DNA of 64,000 bases, taken from the NCBI GenBank assembly GCA_964034945.1, contig OZ035960.1, forward strand, positions 80,633,331 through 80,697,330. Direction: 5' to 3'. Each line of letters begins with the position of its first letter. Positions within the stretch are counted from its first letter, which is position 1. Below the pieces are notes generated by a model. That model was given only the letters and a program-made list of their open reading frames with translations. It did not search any database and was not told where the DNA came from. This stretch comes from Chrysopilus asiliformis (taxonomy: Eukaryota > Arthropoda > Insecta > Diptera > Rhagionidae). The position numbers and the translations under genes are program-made. Of this stretch, positions 33,551 through 44,981 are shown one piece after another.

Positions 33551-34169
33551 CACAGTTGAAAATTTGGATATAAAATTTATCCTTTTTTGATAAATTTTTC
33601 CATATAAAGTCATTCTATACCAAAATTGTAATAGAATTAATAAATTATGAAATATTAAAGGCATTGATAAATAAAAAGTATAAATTTTATCCTGAGTTTT
33701 ATAAAAACAGCCAATTTTGATTTGGTTCAAAAATTCAATAGAACTTTGGTATAAAATTAATATGTCAACTTATAAAATACGCAAGCATTTTCTTTTGTTG
33801 TGATATAATTCGCATTTCGAAAGAAATTTCATAGTTAGTATATATACTTCATATTGCATATAAAAACTATCAAGAAGAAACAAAAATATTCTATAAGGAA
33901 AAGGTAAATGAAATTGTATAAGTAAATATAAACAAAAATGTTAAAGTTAAATGATTAGAACACAATACTAATATAAACCACGCCTACTATAAATTCTCGC
34001 ATACTTTTTTTTAAAAAAAATCAGGAAATTTTTATACTTGGGGATTTATACATTTAATAAATTGAATTTATCAATTTTTATCCCCATTATTATAAAAATT
34101 AATAAATTTGCTTATGGATTTATATAGATAAATATATTTATAAAATTTATCCTCAAATTTTCAACTGTG
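33551..34169. mobile_element. 619-bp inverted-repeat element inserted in the satellite repeat
   Basis: Ends CACAGTTGAAAATTTG and CAAATTTTCAACTGTG are exact complements. The interior is built of TATAAAATTTATCC-like phrases. The undisturbed site can be read at 36075-36105 (ATCTCAAATGTAAGGATATA), which confirms the insertion. Confidence 0.7.
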
Positions 34170-34264
34170 CAGCGATATATATTCGAAGATTAAAAAGTAT
34201 AAACAAGCTTGGGAAAGAAAGATATCATTTTGAATTTTTGGTAATATTAATCACATTAATCAAA

Positions 34265-34345
34265 AATAAAATAAATGATTATTTCGCTTTTATTTCTGGT
34301 ATACTCAAAAAATATTTTCTCCTTTTTTAAAAATAGATCTTTTCA
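34265..34345. repeat. Palindromic MITE, partial copy 3
   Basis: Right half only: ATTTCGCTTTTATTTCTGGTA, then a run ending CTCCTTTTTT. Confidence 0.45.
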
Positions 34346-34439
34346 AAAAAAAAAATTTTTTTTTTCATTTTTTTTAATGGTTTTGTTTTTAAATGAAAAG
34401 TTTTTATTATAACTAGCCAGTGACCAATCAGAACCCGTT

Positions 34440-34735
34440 CCGCTGATGCACGACAATACGTGTAGAAAGGCCCATTGGTTTCATAGTTCCCTCCATCCAC
34501 CAGCGTTACTAATGACTACAAAGAACTTCAACTTTTTTATTCTTTTCTGCCCGTCGCTTTGTTGCTAAAATGGTTTCCTATTTCCTCCTTCCGCGGGCGT
34601 CTGGTCCACTACAAGCGGATGACGAAGAGTATGGTAATGATATACACTTTTTACAAAGAAGACTGTATGAGACGTCTTCTCACGTTCCAGAGCAAAATCT
34701 TTCGTTACCATTTCTTTGTTCGCCTTGCGACATCT
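34440..34735 (+). other. Exon-like sequence of unknown repeated gene, copy A
   Basis: From ATG at 34570 the frame reads MVSYFLLPRASGPLQADDEE, then FLQRRLYETSSHVPEQN and FLCSPCDIC, ending at a good donor (GTAAGA, 34736). The same reading frame is at 59597-59760 with substitutions but the same length and a GT at the same place. The shared sequence extends upstream (TTTTTTATTCTTTTCTG, CGTCGCTTTGTTGCTAAA). I do not recognise the protein. It may be an exon carried by a transposon or a duplicated gene fragment. Confidence 0.45.
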
Positions 34736-35075
34736 GTAAGATTATACTATTTATGCTTGGTGCTAGTACCGCTGTTCCCAGTCTTTGTACTGGAGCAAAT
34801 GACACCAAAAAATGCTGGGTCGTTATTTTTAATCGTAACGAAGGTTAAGAGGTTTTGTGCGAACAAAAATATTATTAGAAACAAGGAAATGTGAAAATTT
34901 CGACGGGTAATTATTTATCCATCAATACGAGCTATTGTTAAATGCTCAAAGTTTGAAAATATCGTAAAATATAATATTTTCCTGCAAATAGTAGACGATA
35001 GGTATTTTGGAATATTTTTGCTCCTATCGAAAAGATTTCTATTCAAGTACCAGATTTCTCACGACCACAATTTAA

Positions 35076-35355
35076 CCCTCCGTCTACCATTGGGGTCAAT
35101 TTGACCCCACAGCACAGCGATAAAATTTTTCTCTAATTCTAGCCGTAATAGTTTTTGGACTTTGTAACTTCTTGACATTGTCTCTTTAAAAATTCTTCAT
35201 TGTATTTTGCTGGAATCTATTGACATTATTGAAGTTTTTTCTAAGCGTACTCAGACATTTTCAATAACAACTAAAGGAAAATGGCTTATTACCGATTGGG
35301 GTCTAATTAACCCCAACGGTAGTTCTAGGAGGTTTTTCTTTCGGTAGACGGAGAG
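35076..35355. mobile_element. MITE with TTAA target duplication, CCCTCCGTCTACC ends
   Basis: TTAA at 35072-35075 and 35356-35359. Ends CCCTCCGTCTACC and GGTAGACGGAGAG are near-complements. Subterminal TTGGGGTCAATTTGACCCCA is itself a palindrome. PiggyBac-like by target and CCC start. Confidence 0.75.
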
Positions 35356-35399
35356 TTAATAATACAATGAAATTGGATTCGGGATCGAAACTTGATGTT

Positions 35400-36120
35400 T
35401 TTTTAAAAGCTTTTATTTAGCTTGCCTTCGTGTCTGTCTGTCTGTTTGTCTGTCTGCCTGTCTGTCAGATCAAAACTTGCAACCCAATTTTGACCCACTT
35501 CCACTTGTCCGATTGACTTGAAATTTTGCACACTTATATAAGTCCGATAACAATACAATATTTTCACTACTTCGTCCTTGTAAGGATAACGGAAGGTCCT
35601 GTAAGGATAACGTGATTATCCTTTTCTCCAAATTTTCCGGAAAAAAAATCTATTCTGGGGGTTTTTGGGGTCGTTGAATCCGAATCTGTCATTAAAAAGT
35701 CAGTAAGGATAACGCAAGGTCCTGTAAGGATAACGTGATTATCCTTTTCTCCAAATTTTCCGGAAAAAAATCTATTCTGGGGGTTTTTGAGGTCGCTGAA
35801 TCCGAATCTGTCATTAAAAAGTCTGTAAGGATAACGGAAGGTCCTCTAAGGATAACGTGATTATCCTTTTCTCCAAATTTTCCGGAAAAAAATCTATTCT
35901 GGGGGTTTTTGAGGTCGCTAAATCCGAATCTGCCATTAAAAAGTCTGTAAGGATAACGGAAGGTCCTGTAAGGATAACGTGATTATCCCTTTCTCCAAAT
36001 TTTCCGGAAAAAAGTCTATTCTGGGGGTTTTTGGGGTCACTGAATACGATTCTCAAGTTAAAAAGCCTGTAAGGACATCTCAAATGTAAGGATATATTCG
36101 AAGACTGAAAAGAACAAAAT
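35400..36120 (+). repeat. Helitron-like repeat with four 122-bp satellite units
   Basis: A (GTCT)n run and CCGATTGACTTGAAATTTTG lead into units starting at 35580, 35703, 35825 and 35947. Spacing is 122-123 bp. Each unit has GGATAACGTGATTATCC and TTTTCCGGAAAA palindromes. The end ATATATTCGAAGACTGAAAAG is shared with 34175. The lead-in resembles the Helitron at 17929. Confidence 0.75.
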
Positions 36121-36133
36121 AAAAAAAATAAAA

Positions 36134-36377
36134 AAATTTTTTAAAAAAAAAGCTTTTATTAAAAAAGAATGCACTAAAAAGAAAAAAAAAATTTTCTGGA
36201 CGCTGTGTATTACAAATATAAAAGCTTTTAAAAAGCGAGATAAAGTATAAAACAATAAAATAAAAATTTATCTCGCTTTTAAAAAGCTTTTATATTTGTA
36301 ATACACAGCGTCCAGAAAATTATTTTTTTCTTTTTTGTGCATTCTTTTTTAATAAAAGCTTTTTTTTAAAAATTTTT
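36134..36377. mobile_element. Palindromic MITE, copy 4, inside a longer palindrome
   Basis: The core 36171-36340 has GCACTAAAAAG and CTTTTTTGTGC ends. Near-perfect complementarity continues 37 bases further on both sides (AAAGCTTTTATTAAAAAAGA), giving arms of about 110 bases. It contains AAAGCTTTTAAAAAGCGAGA. Confidence 0.75.
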
Positions 36378-36894
36378 CTTTTATTTTTTCTTTTCTGATT
36401 CGTCGTTGTTTCCATTTAAATTCAGTTTCATTGTATTATTAAATCGTGGCCATGAGAAATCTTGTACTTTAATAGAAATCGTGTTAAAAAAAATTCATAT
36501 GGTCGTAAAACGGTCGACTTCGCTTGCAACATCAAACTGGCGATACGAGAGAATGTTACAAAATACCAACTTCGCGAATATTCGCCTCGACTAAACTCGA
36601 TTTTCAGTAGTGTCCAACGAGTTCTAAAATTCCACCACAGATAATGATCTTACGAATAAATGTTAACATGAGCATTTATCAAAAATTTGTAGTTTTTATT
36701 AGAAGTTATTAAGTTAAAATACGTTTATTGTATCTGATTTTCGATTTTAAAATTTTTACTATGCTATGGTGTAACGAAATTTTCAAATATTTGTGCTAGA
36801 ATAACATTTTCAGTTTATGAATATTGATACTTATTTAAAGTTTTTCATCGCGCTTTGTAATACTTGATTTTTGGTTTACATCTCAGGGCGCATA

Positions 36895-38736
36895 ATGGAA
36901 AACGTAAAAGGGTCCAATTTTGGGATTAAGAATTCCCAAACACAGCAAAAAGCAACGAAATTACAGCCTACATCTCTTCATTTAATAAATAATTTGCCAG
37001 CATCGACCACAAGTAGCGAGAAACCAGCAGGCACTGAGCTGTTTTTCTATGATCAACTGCTTCAAGTGCCAAAATCAAAAATAACAGAGCAAAGTTCTAG
37101 TGCTTCGCAGCTTTTAGCAGACCCATCTTCATCTGGACCGAATGCAATGGGTCAAAAGTTGTTGCAAGCAAATGTTGAGAGAATTTTGCAACCTCTTAAG
37201 TTCGACATAAAATTAAAGTTACTGCCCAAACAAAAGAAAACCAAAAATCAAGATCTCAGCACAACATAAATATTCAAACTTCATTTTCTTGCGCACATAT
37301 TTGCTCAGAAGTAAGTTCTCAAGATTTAATGGTAGTGGATGTTAAATCTTTTGAACACTCAAATAATATCGTTTTCATTTTGCGGCTTCCGAATAAAAAA
37401 AATGTGATTTATACTTTTAGTGAAGAAAGGAAAACCTTACGAAATACCAATGAAATGCTAATGGAACGATTACGTCAAATTTGGGCAAATTATAAGAATT
37501 TAAATACATGCTATTGCAAATTGGAAGTCTGTTGCGAAGAGCAAAATTTTATTGATCAGGTATTTGATAAAAACTCATTAAAAATAAATATTCTCTATTT
37601 CTAGGATGGAAATCACAGCACTACAATCTAATTTAGAGTTTCTAACAAATCGAATCATAAATAACGATAGAATAACGAAAAATGATATTTATAGCAATTT
37701 AACTACGAATAAAGGTATTATTTGGCTTTAAAACCAGTTGCATAAGACCTATACATATCAACATCAATTTTTCCTTTAAAATACATTACACATCGTAACC
37801 GTGAATTTTATGTTTATACATATGTCATTTATACATCGCCACTTCAATATCAATTTATTTTAAGTCATATACTTATGAATTGGGGATCATTTTTTCCTTT
37901 TTTTTAAAATATTATGTACAATTTTTTTTAAAGAAATTTAGAAAACAAACTTTATGAAATTCATTTCAGCCCCTCTTGAGTATGGACTGCCGAAAAACAC
38001 AGACAGAAAACACTCAACCGAAATCAGAGGAACTGATTTTCAACCAATTCCAAAAGCCGTTCCACACGAACTTACTCTTGAAAGTGCAAGACTCGATGAT
38101 GGAGAATACATTGACGCCAGTGAACCACGTGAATATGCCGATGACGAAAATGAAAAAGATCATTTCAGCGAAGGAAACAAATCAGGACGATCTGGTGGAG
38201 CAAGCGGATCAGATAACATTTTGTCACAGCAGGAGCCAGAACAACAGCAGCTACTTACAAAAACTCAAGCACCATATGACGAGAAGCAATACGAAACCGA
38301 ACCCATTGATGATCAGGAATTTACAGAGCAGAACCCAGGATATGAGTTTTCTGAGGGATATGATGCACAATACGAAGGTGGTGAATATGAAGGGGACTAC
38401 GAACAATATGAAGGAGAATATGAACAAGATTACAACCAATCCTACCAACCCGATTCCAGTTTTTATGGACAACCAGAAACATCAGTCGAACCATCAGTAC
38501 CTACAGCAGCAACACTACCAACAGTACCATTACCAGCACAAGTCCCAAAATTGCAACCGCCATTGGAGCAACCCCGACCAACAATCCCATTACCATCAGA
38601 AAACACAGTTAAGCCAGGAACAAGCGGCAGCAGTCCCTCGTTACCTGCAGTTAACCCAACAAACCCAGGTGGAAGACTTCGCGGGCTGCCCCAGTCCGAG
38701 ACTCTCAAAGGACTCTCCAATTTGTCAAAAACTTAA
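36895..38736 (+). CDS. Unrecognised multi-exon gene with acidic Tyr/Gln-rich C-terminus
   Basis: A splice acceptor (TTTACATCTCAG) precedes ATG 36895. The first frame (to 37269) reads MENVKGSNFGIKNSQ ... LLQANVERILQPLKF ... KLLPKQKK. The next coding frame is open from 37200 (SQHNINIQTSFSC, VSSQDLMVVDVKSFE, YTFSEERKTLRNTNE) to a donor at 37560, so there is a frame break in an A-rich stretch near 37230-37250. A small exon (about 37639-37714) leads to an acceptor at 37971 with matching phase. The last exon 37972-38736 starts APLEYGLPKNTDRK and holds EYEGDYEQYEGEYEQDYNQS, then a Pro-rich tail. Strand, splice signals and composition support a real gene. The break may be a sequencing error, a missed intron or pseudogene decay. 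It might belong to the gene upstream, but nothing links them. Confidence 0.5.
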
Positions 38737-38739
38737 TTT

Positions 38740-40756
38740 TGATGATGCTCCTTCGAAACCAGAATTTCAAATTAGTAGCCCTAGTCTTTTTAGCAATACA
38801 ACTGACGATGAGGAAATCCAAATTGCTTGTTCTTAGTCGTTCTATCAAATAATATTCATGGAGCCCTTAAGCACATTTGTAGTTTTTGTACATATAATTG
38901 TTTAATCCCTCGAAAAATTTTATAATTATAATGTTTATTATTTAAAATTTATTTTACAAAAGTAGATTTTTTGATATGTATTATATAACAAATCATTAAA
39001 ATAATACATACGTTGAAACTCAAAATTTTTAAAATATTTCGGCATACATAAAACGTACTATTACCACTATCAAATTTTGTGCAAAATTTCATGCAATGGT
39101 AATAAAAAATTAACAATTAGACTTCAATAAAGCATTTTTATTAATTTTTTTGTAAAACTGTTCCTTCCACTTACTATACCTGTCGTATTTCATTGTCCCT
39201 ATTTCGGATTGTTTTTATTGCGATTTACTCGTATAAATAAGTTGAGGTATTGGCGATCCAGTAAGCTTTTAATGAATGAACAGTATGAATGAACAGTATT
39301 GCCATTTACTAGCATAGCCAAACAGCAATTAAGGCCCCAGTAATGAAGACCACAAGATCTAGGATCGGTAAAAGCTGCCGAGAAGTATTGAAGATACTCT
39401 CAGGGAAGAATTTGGTTAGATTGACATGACGGTGGGGACAAACTGGTAAAGCTCGTGACAGAGCTTGAACTATATACGGAATATGACTTGCTACACATGC
39501 TAATTTCATTCCTAGGGTTCATCCCTGTAAAATATTTTCAAGACATGGCGAAAGATAGTTACAATTTGCCGAGCTACTATAGCTATGTAGCCAGTACTGA
39601 ATCCAAAATGGCCCTTAAGGGTTCGATTTTCGGCAATATTTGCATTTTGAAATTTCATCGATAAATTAATTGAACAGAAGAAATTCATTTTTTTTTGGTT
39701 TGTAGAATCTTTATAGTTTTTGCAGAGAAATAAAATCATGACAGAGAACGTTCCAGCATTACTATCCTCTGACTCTCTAGTTTAAAGCACCCAAAATGTA
39801 TCAAGGACTGTGCAAAAAGCACCAGTTAACTTCTGGGTATCTTTGTACTGAAGTGAGTACAAAGTGAGAAGTTGCGGTTGATGCCCTTTGGATTAGCTAG
39901 TACTCCTTGGCCAGTACTCCTTAGCTAGTACTCCTTAAATCTTACTTGAATTCATGGTAATGGTGATATATCGACAGGGTTTTTGTTGTAACAGGTTACT
40001 CCTTAAAATACACAAAACGTGTTTTCATGGTTTTTCGAAATTTTACCCATAAAAGGGAATGCAGTACCTTTGAGTTAAAACTCCTGTTAAAACAGGATTG
40101 TCGACGAACCCTGAAATACTCAAAATTTCACTTTAAAAATATTAGAATTTTCATGTTGGCTTGTGTTGATATTTGTCATTATATAAAAAAGTTTTCATTG
40201 TACTTTTCAAAACGTAATAAGATTGCCGCGAAATAGTATTTGTTCATAGAATCGCATTAAGATAAATAATACCAAAAAGAGTAATTGTTGAAAAAAAATG
40301 TTTATAATACGAAAATTAGTGTTTATAAATAAGATTTACAAATTTCAAGAAATTTGTCCTTTGAGTCAGATATACTGGTCCCGAAACGTAAGATTCTGGA
40401 AGAAAAACAAAAGGGTTTGAAATGACTGTACTTCGCTGTATTTGGAAACCAACCAGAACACAATTTAGTGAAGAATAATCTCCAAAATTTCGATATACGA
40501 AGAAAAAATAGAGAGCCCACAACAGATTAGTAAAAATCATTTAGTAATTATTTGTAGATTTTTAAATATCGAATAACGGAAAATCCAAAAAAAAAAATTG
40601 GTTGTGGAAATTTTAAATATAATTTACAAGCTTCGGACAAATATATGTGGCAATGTAAAAAAAACCCTTTGTGTGTCAGGACCATGAACTGAAAATGTAC
40701 ATAAACAAATTCAGAGTCAGGAAATTTTTGAGGATGATTCAAAAATACAAGAATTA
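38740..40756. other. No gene recognised; weak reverse-transcriptase trace
   Basis: At 39850-39905 the plus strand reads KLRLMPFGLASTPW with a frame change, like block C of an LTR-element reverse transcriptase. The rest of the stretch shows nothing supportable. Confidence 0.3.
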
Positions 40757-41374
40757 CAATCAGATATCAAATGTATGTTGGCGCGACAAACAATCGGAAA
40801 TAGTCTTCCAGTTTTCGATGGTTTAAATGGTTTGCAGTGGCCAGTGTTTTTGGAAAATTTTAGAAGAACAACACTACTATGCGAATTTGCCAACGAAGAA
40901 AACTTGAATCGATTAAATGAAAAAATCCACGGGAAAGCTCGATCGAAAATTGATATGGTACACCTAGCAGCAAACGATCGAAAACAGATTTTATCGATTT
41001 TATATGAAATATGTGGAAATAATACATTCATTTGTTTCGAGTTATTAAAACAAGTTCAAAAATTACCTATAGTAAAGAATTTAGTCGAATTAAAAAATTT
41101 TAACGATGAGGTTAGAAATGTTACAGCAGCTTGAGATAAATATTAAAAGCATATTCACTGAAATTTTTAAAAAATTGCCTGTTCATCTGTTATCAGCCTA
41201 GTTTTTCTCACCACTAAATGATTTTGCAACTTTTACAGAAGAAAGAAATTCATCTAAATCAAAATTGGTGGCTTTTGCAAATTTTTCGGAAAAAAGGCGA
41301 AAGCATTAAGTTCAAATAATTTTTTTACGTCAAGATCATATGAACACAATTTTTCCTAATATGATCAAAATAAT
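40757..41374 (+). pseudogene. BEL/Pao gag fragment, interrupted
   Basis: ORF 40775-41134 reads LARQTIGNSLPVFDGLNGL, then WPVFLENFRR and LLKQVQKLPIVKNLVELKNF, the DUF1759 capsid core. It continues in broken frames (KLPVHLL, VAFANFSEKRRKH) to 41374. A pogo-like element then interrupts it. The zinc-knuckle trace NCFTCH is on the other side at about 42960-43020. Inactive, and a different lineage from the element at 4958. Confidence 0.75.
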
Positions 41375-41659
41375 AGGGGAGACTGGTGTGTTCTGGACCG
41401 CATTTTCATTTTGGCTAAAAACTCGCAAAAAAATAACTTTTTCTGAAAAAAGCTTGAATTTGTAGTATGATAAATAACCTCTCTTTGGGTCCCAGCAGTT
41501 CGGTCAAATTGTATTAAATTATACAAGTTTTATCAGTTGGCGCAAAAATGGCGTTTTTGCGATTTTGAAAAATCTCGGGGTATTGTGGACCACTTTGTAA
41601 ATCGATTAAAAATGGAAAAATGTGATAGACAGACTTTTTTTTTGATTCATATATTTATT

Positions 41660-42040
41660 ATATAACAGACAAAGTGAAATGAAGTGAAAAATTGCAATGA
41701 AAGTCAGTCCGAAACGCAATGTTCGCAAGTCCAGTAACTTGCAGTCATTCCGGAGCATCCCAAGTTAACAGCTCGATCGCACACGTTGCAATGGATGGTA
41801 TTTCGGCGGTTCATTTTTTTTGGCATATTTTTCTTACAAATTATGCAGAAATCTATGTATTCTTCCACCTCACAATAGGTTGAAGATGGTTGTTTCTTCT
41901 GTGATGTCTTCGATTTGACACGATCTTTTTGCTTTTTCGATTATGGTTTATCACCTTTTCTCTCCGATCTCTTTCGCTTCATATCAGCCTTCTCACGAAG
42001 ATCATTTACATCCTCTGGCGATGTCAAAACGGCCGATTTA
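41660..42040 (-). pseudogene. C-terminal piece of a CENP-B/pogo-type transposase with PHD-like finger
   Basis: Minus-strand reading, with frame changes: SPEDVNDLREKADMKRKRSE, a Lys-rich stretch, CIICKKNMPKK, then C-x2-C, a Cys and EHC in spacing like a PHD finger. Insect pogo-type transposases often end with such a finger. The catalytic part is absent. Confidence 0.5.
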
Positions 42041-42044
42041 GAAA

Positions 42045-42433
42045 CTAGCTTGTATACCCGTCGTTGCCGGGTTAAGCTTTTTGTCTAAATTTTAGAATAC
42101 GAAGAAAACCGGAAAGAACTTAAAAACTTTTTAATGGGTCTATGTTGGGGCTGGACCCACGACGAACATCTATGCCAAATTTCAGGCCAATCGGTTCAGT
42201 AGTTTCCCCGCGAAAGAGTAACATAGAGGGAAAACTAAGTTTCGAAATCACTTTACCCCCTCCCCTTACTCCCCCCACCCCTCGCGCTACTTTTCCGTAT
42301 GCCTATGTTGGAACCAGAACTACCACAGACATTCATGCCAAATTTCAAGCCAATCGGTTCAGCCGTTTTCGCGTGAAAGAGGAACAGACAGACAGGCAGA
42401 CATACACCAACTCTTTTTTATATATTAGTATGA
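42045..42433 (-). mobile_element. Non-autonomous Helitron inside the pogo-like element
   Basis: Read on the minus strand it starts TCATACTAATATATA and ends with the hairpin AACCCGGCAACGACGGGT and CTAG at 42045-42048. The flanking bases are A and T. Same family as 17929-18237. It carries two GAACCGATTGGC(T/C)TG-type repeats. Confidence 0.8.
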
Positions 42434-42931
42434 TTGCCGAAAATCTAATGCTGTGTTTTTGCATGAAAAAACACTTATATGCATCAAATACACGAAGTTT
42501 GCTTGTCAAATGTCAAGAATTGAGTGGTCCATAATTCCCCGACAAAAGTGGTCCACAATTCCCCGAATGCTCTTTTTTACAATATGGCAGCTATTAGTAA
42601 CACAATGCAAACTTCATGCAAAATTTCTTGTCAGTGTCGAATGCTTAAGGCTCCGCGAATATTATCAATATAATTACTTGAGTTGATTCTCGAAAAATGT
42701 GGTTAAATTTAAGCGAAACACAAAGTGAAAAAAAAAATTCGAAGTATCACTTTTCTATTTGCTATCGAAGCGAGGTGATAGTGCGTATACATAAGTCGAG
42801 TACTGTTAGGAAAATTAGCTTAACATGAGGCAAACTGACTACAGTTATTTGCAGCTACCCACCACTGCTAGGGGAAAAAAATGACGCTGGTCCGCAATTC
42901 CCCGTGGTCCAGAATACCCCAGTCTCCCCTA

Positions 42932-43040
42932 CTAATGTCCAAGAAAAGTGGATTTGATAATTTCACAAGCAAAAATTGTTTCACTTGTCATTAAAGTAGT
43001 CATATTTTGGAAAGATTGTAACGTGGCCGTTTATAATTTT
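42932..43040 (+). pseudogene. BEL/Pao gag zinc-knuckle trace
   Basis: KSGFDNFTSKNCFTCH with ILERC following in a broken frame fits the first Gag knuckle. It continues the gag fragment at 40757 across the pogo-like insertion. 43041-43751 holds no recognised gene. Confidence 0.5.
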
Positions 43041-43751
43041 GGTATCTTCTACATATATAACGCGGAACTAAGCATGCTTGCGAGTGTGGGGCTGAGGTCG
43101 TCGGAGAGGGAGTATTTGGTTCCTTGTTATATTTCTCTATGTTACAATTATAACATGCATAAGGTAGGTTACAATTTTGTTCATCATCTTATTTAAGGGA
43201 TAGGACAAGAAGAGGATAGGGGTGTTATTAAGTACTCAAGCCGTCCGGTGGACTATGTTAGGCATAGCTACCATCATGCCATCACTTCTTCATAAAAAAC
43301 TTAGCAAGTAATTATAAAATTTTTTTATAAAATTTTAATCGAGGTAAGGTCGGCTCAATTTATTTGATTGTTCAAACATATTGAATAATAAATAATGACA
43401 AATATAATAATGCATTAAAGTTATGGAAGATTTATTTAATTTTCTTAAAATTAATCCTGCAAAAATTTGTTTAATAAATATAAACATGCAAATAAATTAA
43501 AAGAAGAGAATGATAAATTTGATGATTCGAATCAAAATTCTCGAGGAAAAAAAATCCACCACGTCGAATATGCCAAATTTCGGCAATCTAACATACGATG
43601 AGTATATAAATTATTTGCGCAAATGTGGACCCACCTTTTATTTCGCAGAACTCATTTAAAGTTTGAACACTAGGACAAATGTGGTGAAAGTCTCACACAA
43701 AATTTTACAATATTTAGAAAAAAAAATCACGCAATTAACATTAACTGGCTT

Positions 43752-44981
43752 GGCCATAGTGGGCGCCGGGTTACCCCCAAAATTTTTTTCGCAAAAACCA
43801 CAAACGGCTATATTTTTCTTGTTTTCTGACCGATTTTAAAACTGTAAACGCCAAAAGGTATCTTACGAAGAGTTCTTTCCAAAAAGTATTTTTTTTTGCC
43901 CCCCACCGATACAAAATATGCCTACGCCACAGAAAACAAAAAAAGTTTTAAAATGTATTTTTTTTTATTCCAGAGCACTCAAAATGCATTTCCAGCCAAT
44001 TTTGTATGTTAAGGGTCATTGACTCCGCCACCACGGTGCAAAATGCATTGTTTTTGCATCCAGGACTCGTATAAGACATTTCTTTGAATTCTGATTCGCT
44101 ACGCAGACCCCCAGGCTCGACCGCCCCTTCCCATCGCCGTTTCGGAGATCCACCTGTATAGAATATAATTAAAAATATTGGCGTAGTATTTTTAATCAAA
44201 TTTTGATTCTAAATCGGACTTTGTTTTGGCCAGACTCTATTTCTGGAGATACGAAAAAGAAAATTTTTCAAGCAATTTTTTGGTATCGAAAATATTTTCT
44301 TTTTGTTATCTCCAGAAATACCGTGAATCTGACGAAAGCAAAGACCGACTCACAATCAGCGACGTCAAAACAGCCTAAAATTCAATATCTTTGATATTGA
44401 CACAAAAAATGTCGTTTTTGTTGAGCAAATTTTTTTAATGAGAAAAATTTTGTACAATTTTTTTTCTTTCAAGTTTTTTTATTGATTTTTTAACTCACTG
44501 TTTTATTTATTTTTTGCTGTTATTTGTATTTTCTTTTTGTTAAGTTTTATTAATTTTTTCATAGAATTTATTTTTATGGAAACTGAACAAAATTACTTTG
44601 CGATAAATAAACCACATTTTATTTTAATAATACCACATTTTTTTAGTTTTCTGGTTCAATACAATGTGTGACGAACAAAACGAAATAACGTAACGAAATA
44701 AAATGTGATTTTCGTTACATAACGAAATGTAATAATGTTACGATTTTTTTTCGTTTGCCATCCCTGATTTTGAGTGCTCCGAAATCCAAAAAATACATTT
44801 TTGAGATTATTTTCAGTGCAGTAGGCATATTTTGTATTGTTTTTTTTTACTTTTTGGAAAGACCTCTTCGGGAAATACCCGAGCGTTTACGGTTTTAAAA
44901 TCGGTCAGAAAACAAATAAATTATAGCTGTTTGTAGTTTTTGCGAAAAAGTTTTGAGGGGATCCCTGCTTCCCCTATGGCC
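43752..44981. mobile_element. DNA transposon with ~240-bp terminal inverted repeats
   Basis: Ends GGCCATAGTGGGC and CTTCCCCTATGGCC. Imperfect complementarity reaches about 43990 and 44764 (GCACTCAAAATG / TTTTGAGTGC). The interior includes repeated CGTTAC/GTAACG motifs near 44680-44750 that may come from a second, hAT-like insertion (TTGCCATCCCTG). No transposase seen. Confidence 0.6.

Larger units (their letters stand above)
41376..42929. mobile_element. Pogo-like DNA transposon remnant with TA duplication
   Basis: Ends GGGGAGACTGGTGTGTTCTG and CCAGTCTCCCC with TA on both sides (41374-41375 and 42930-42931). It lies inside the BEL gag fragment, whose two halves flank it, and it carries a Helitron at 42045. 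The minus strand retains a Lys-rich stretch and a Cys-rich finger. Confidence 0.7.

Noticed and set aside
38251..38720. Minus-strand ORFs opposite the last exon of the unknown gene
   Set aside because: They are shadows of a Gln/Glu/Pro-rich plus-strand exon with better composition and splice support.
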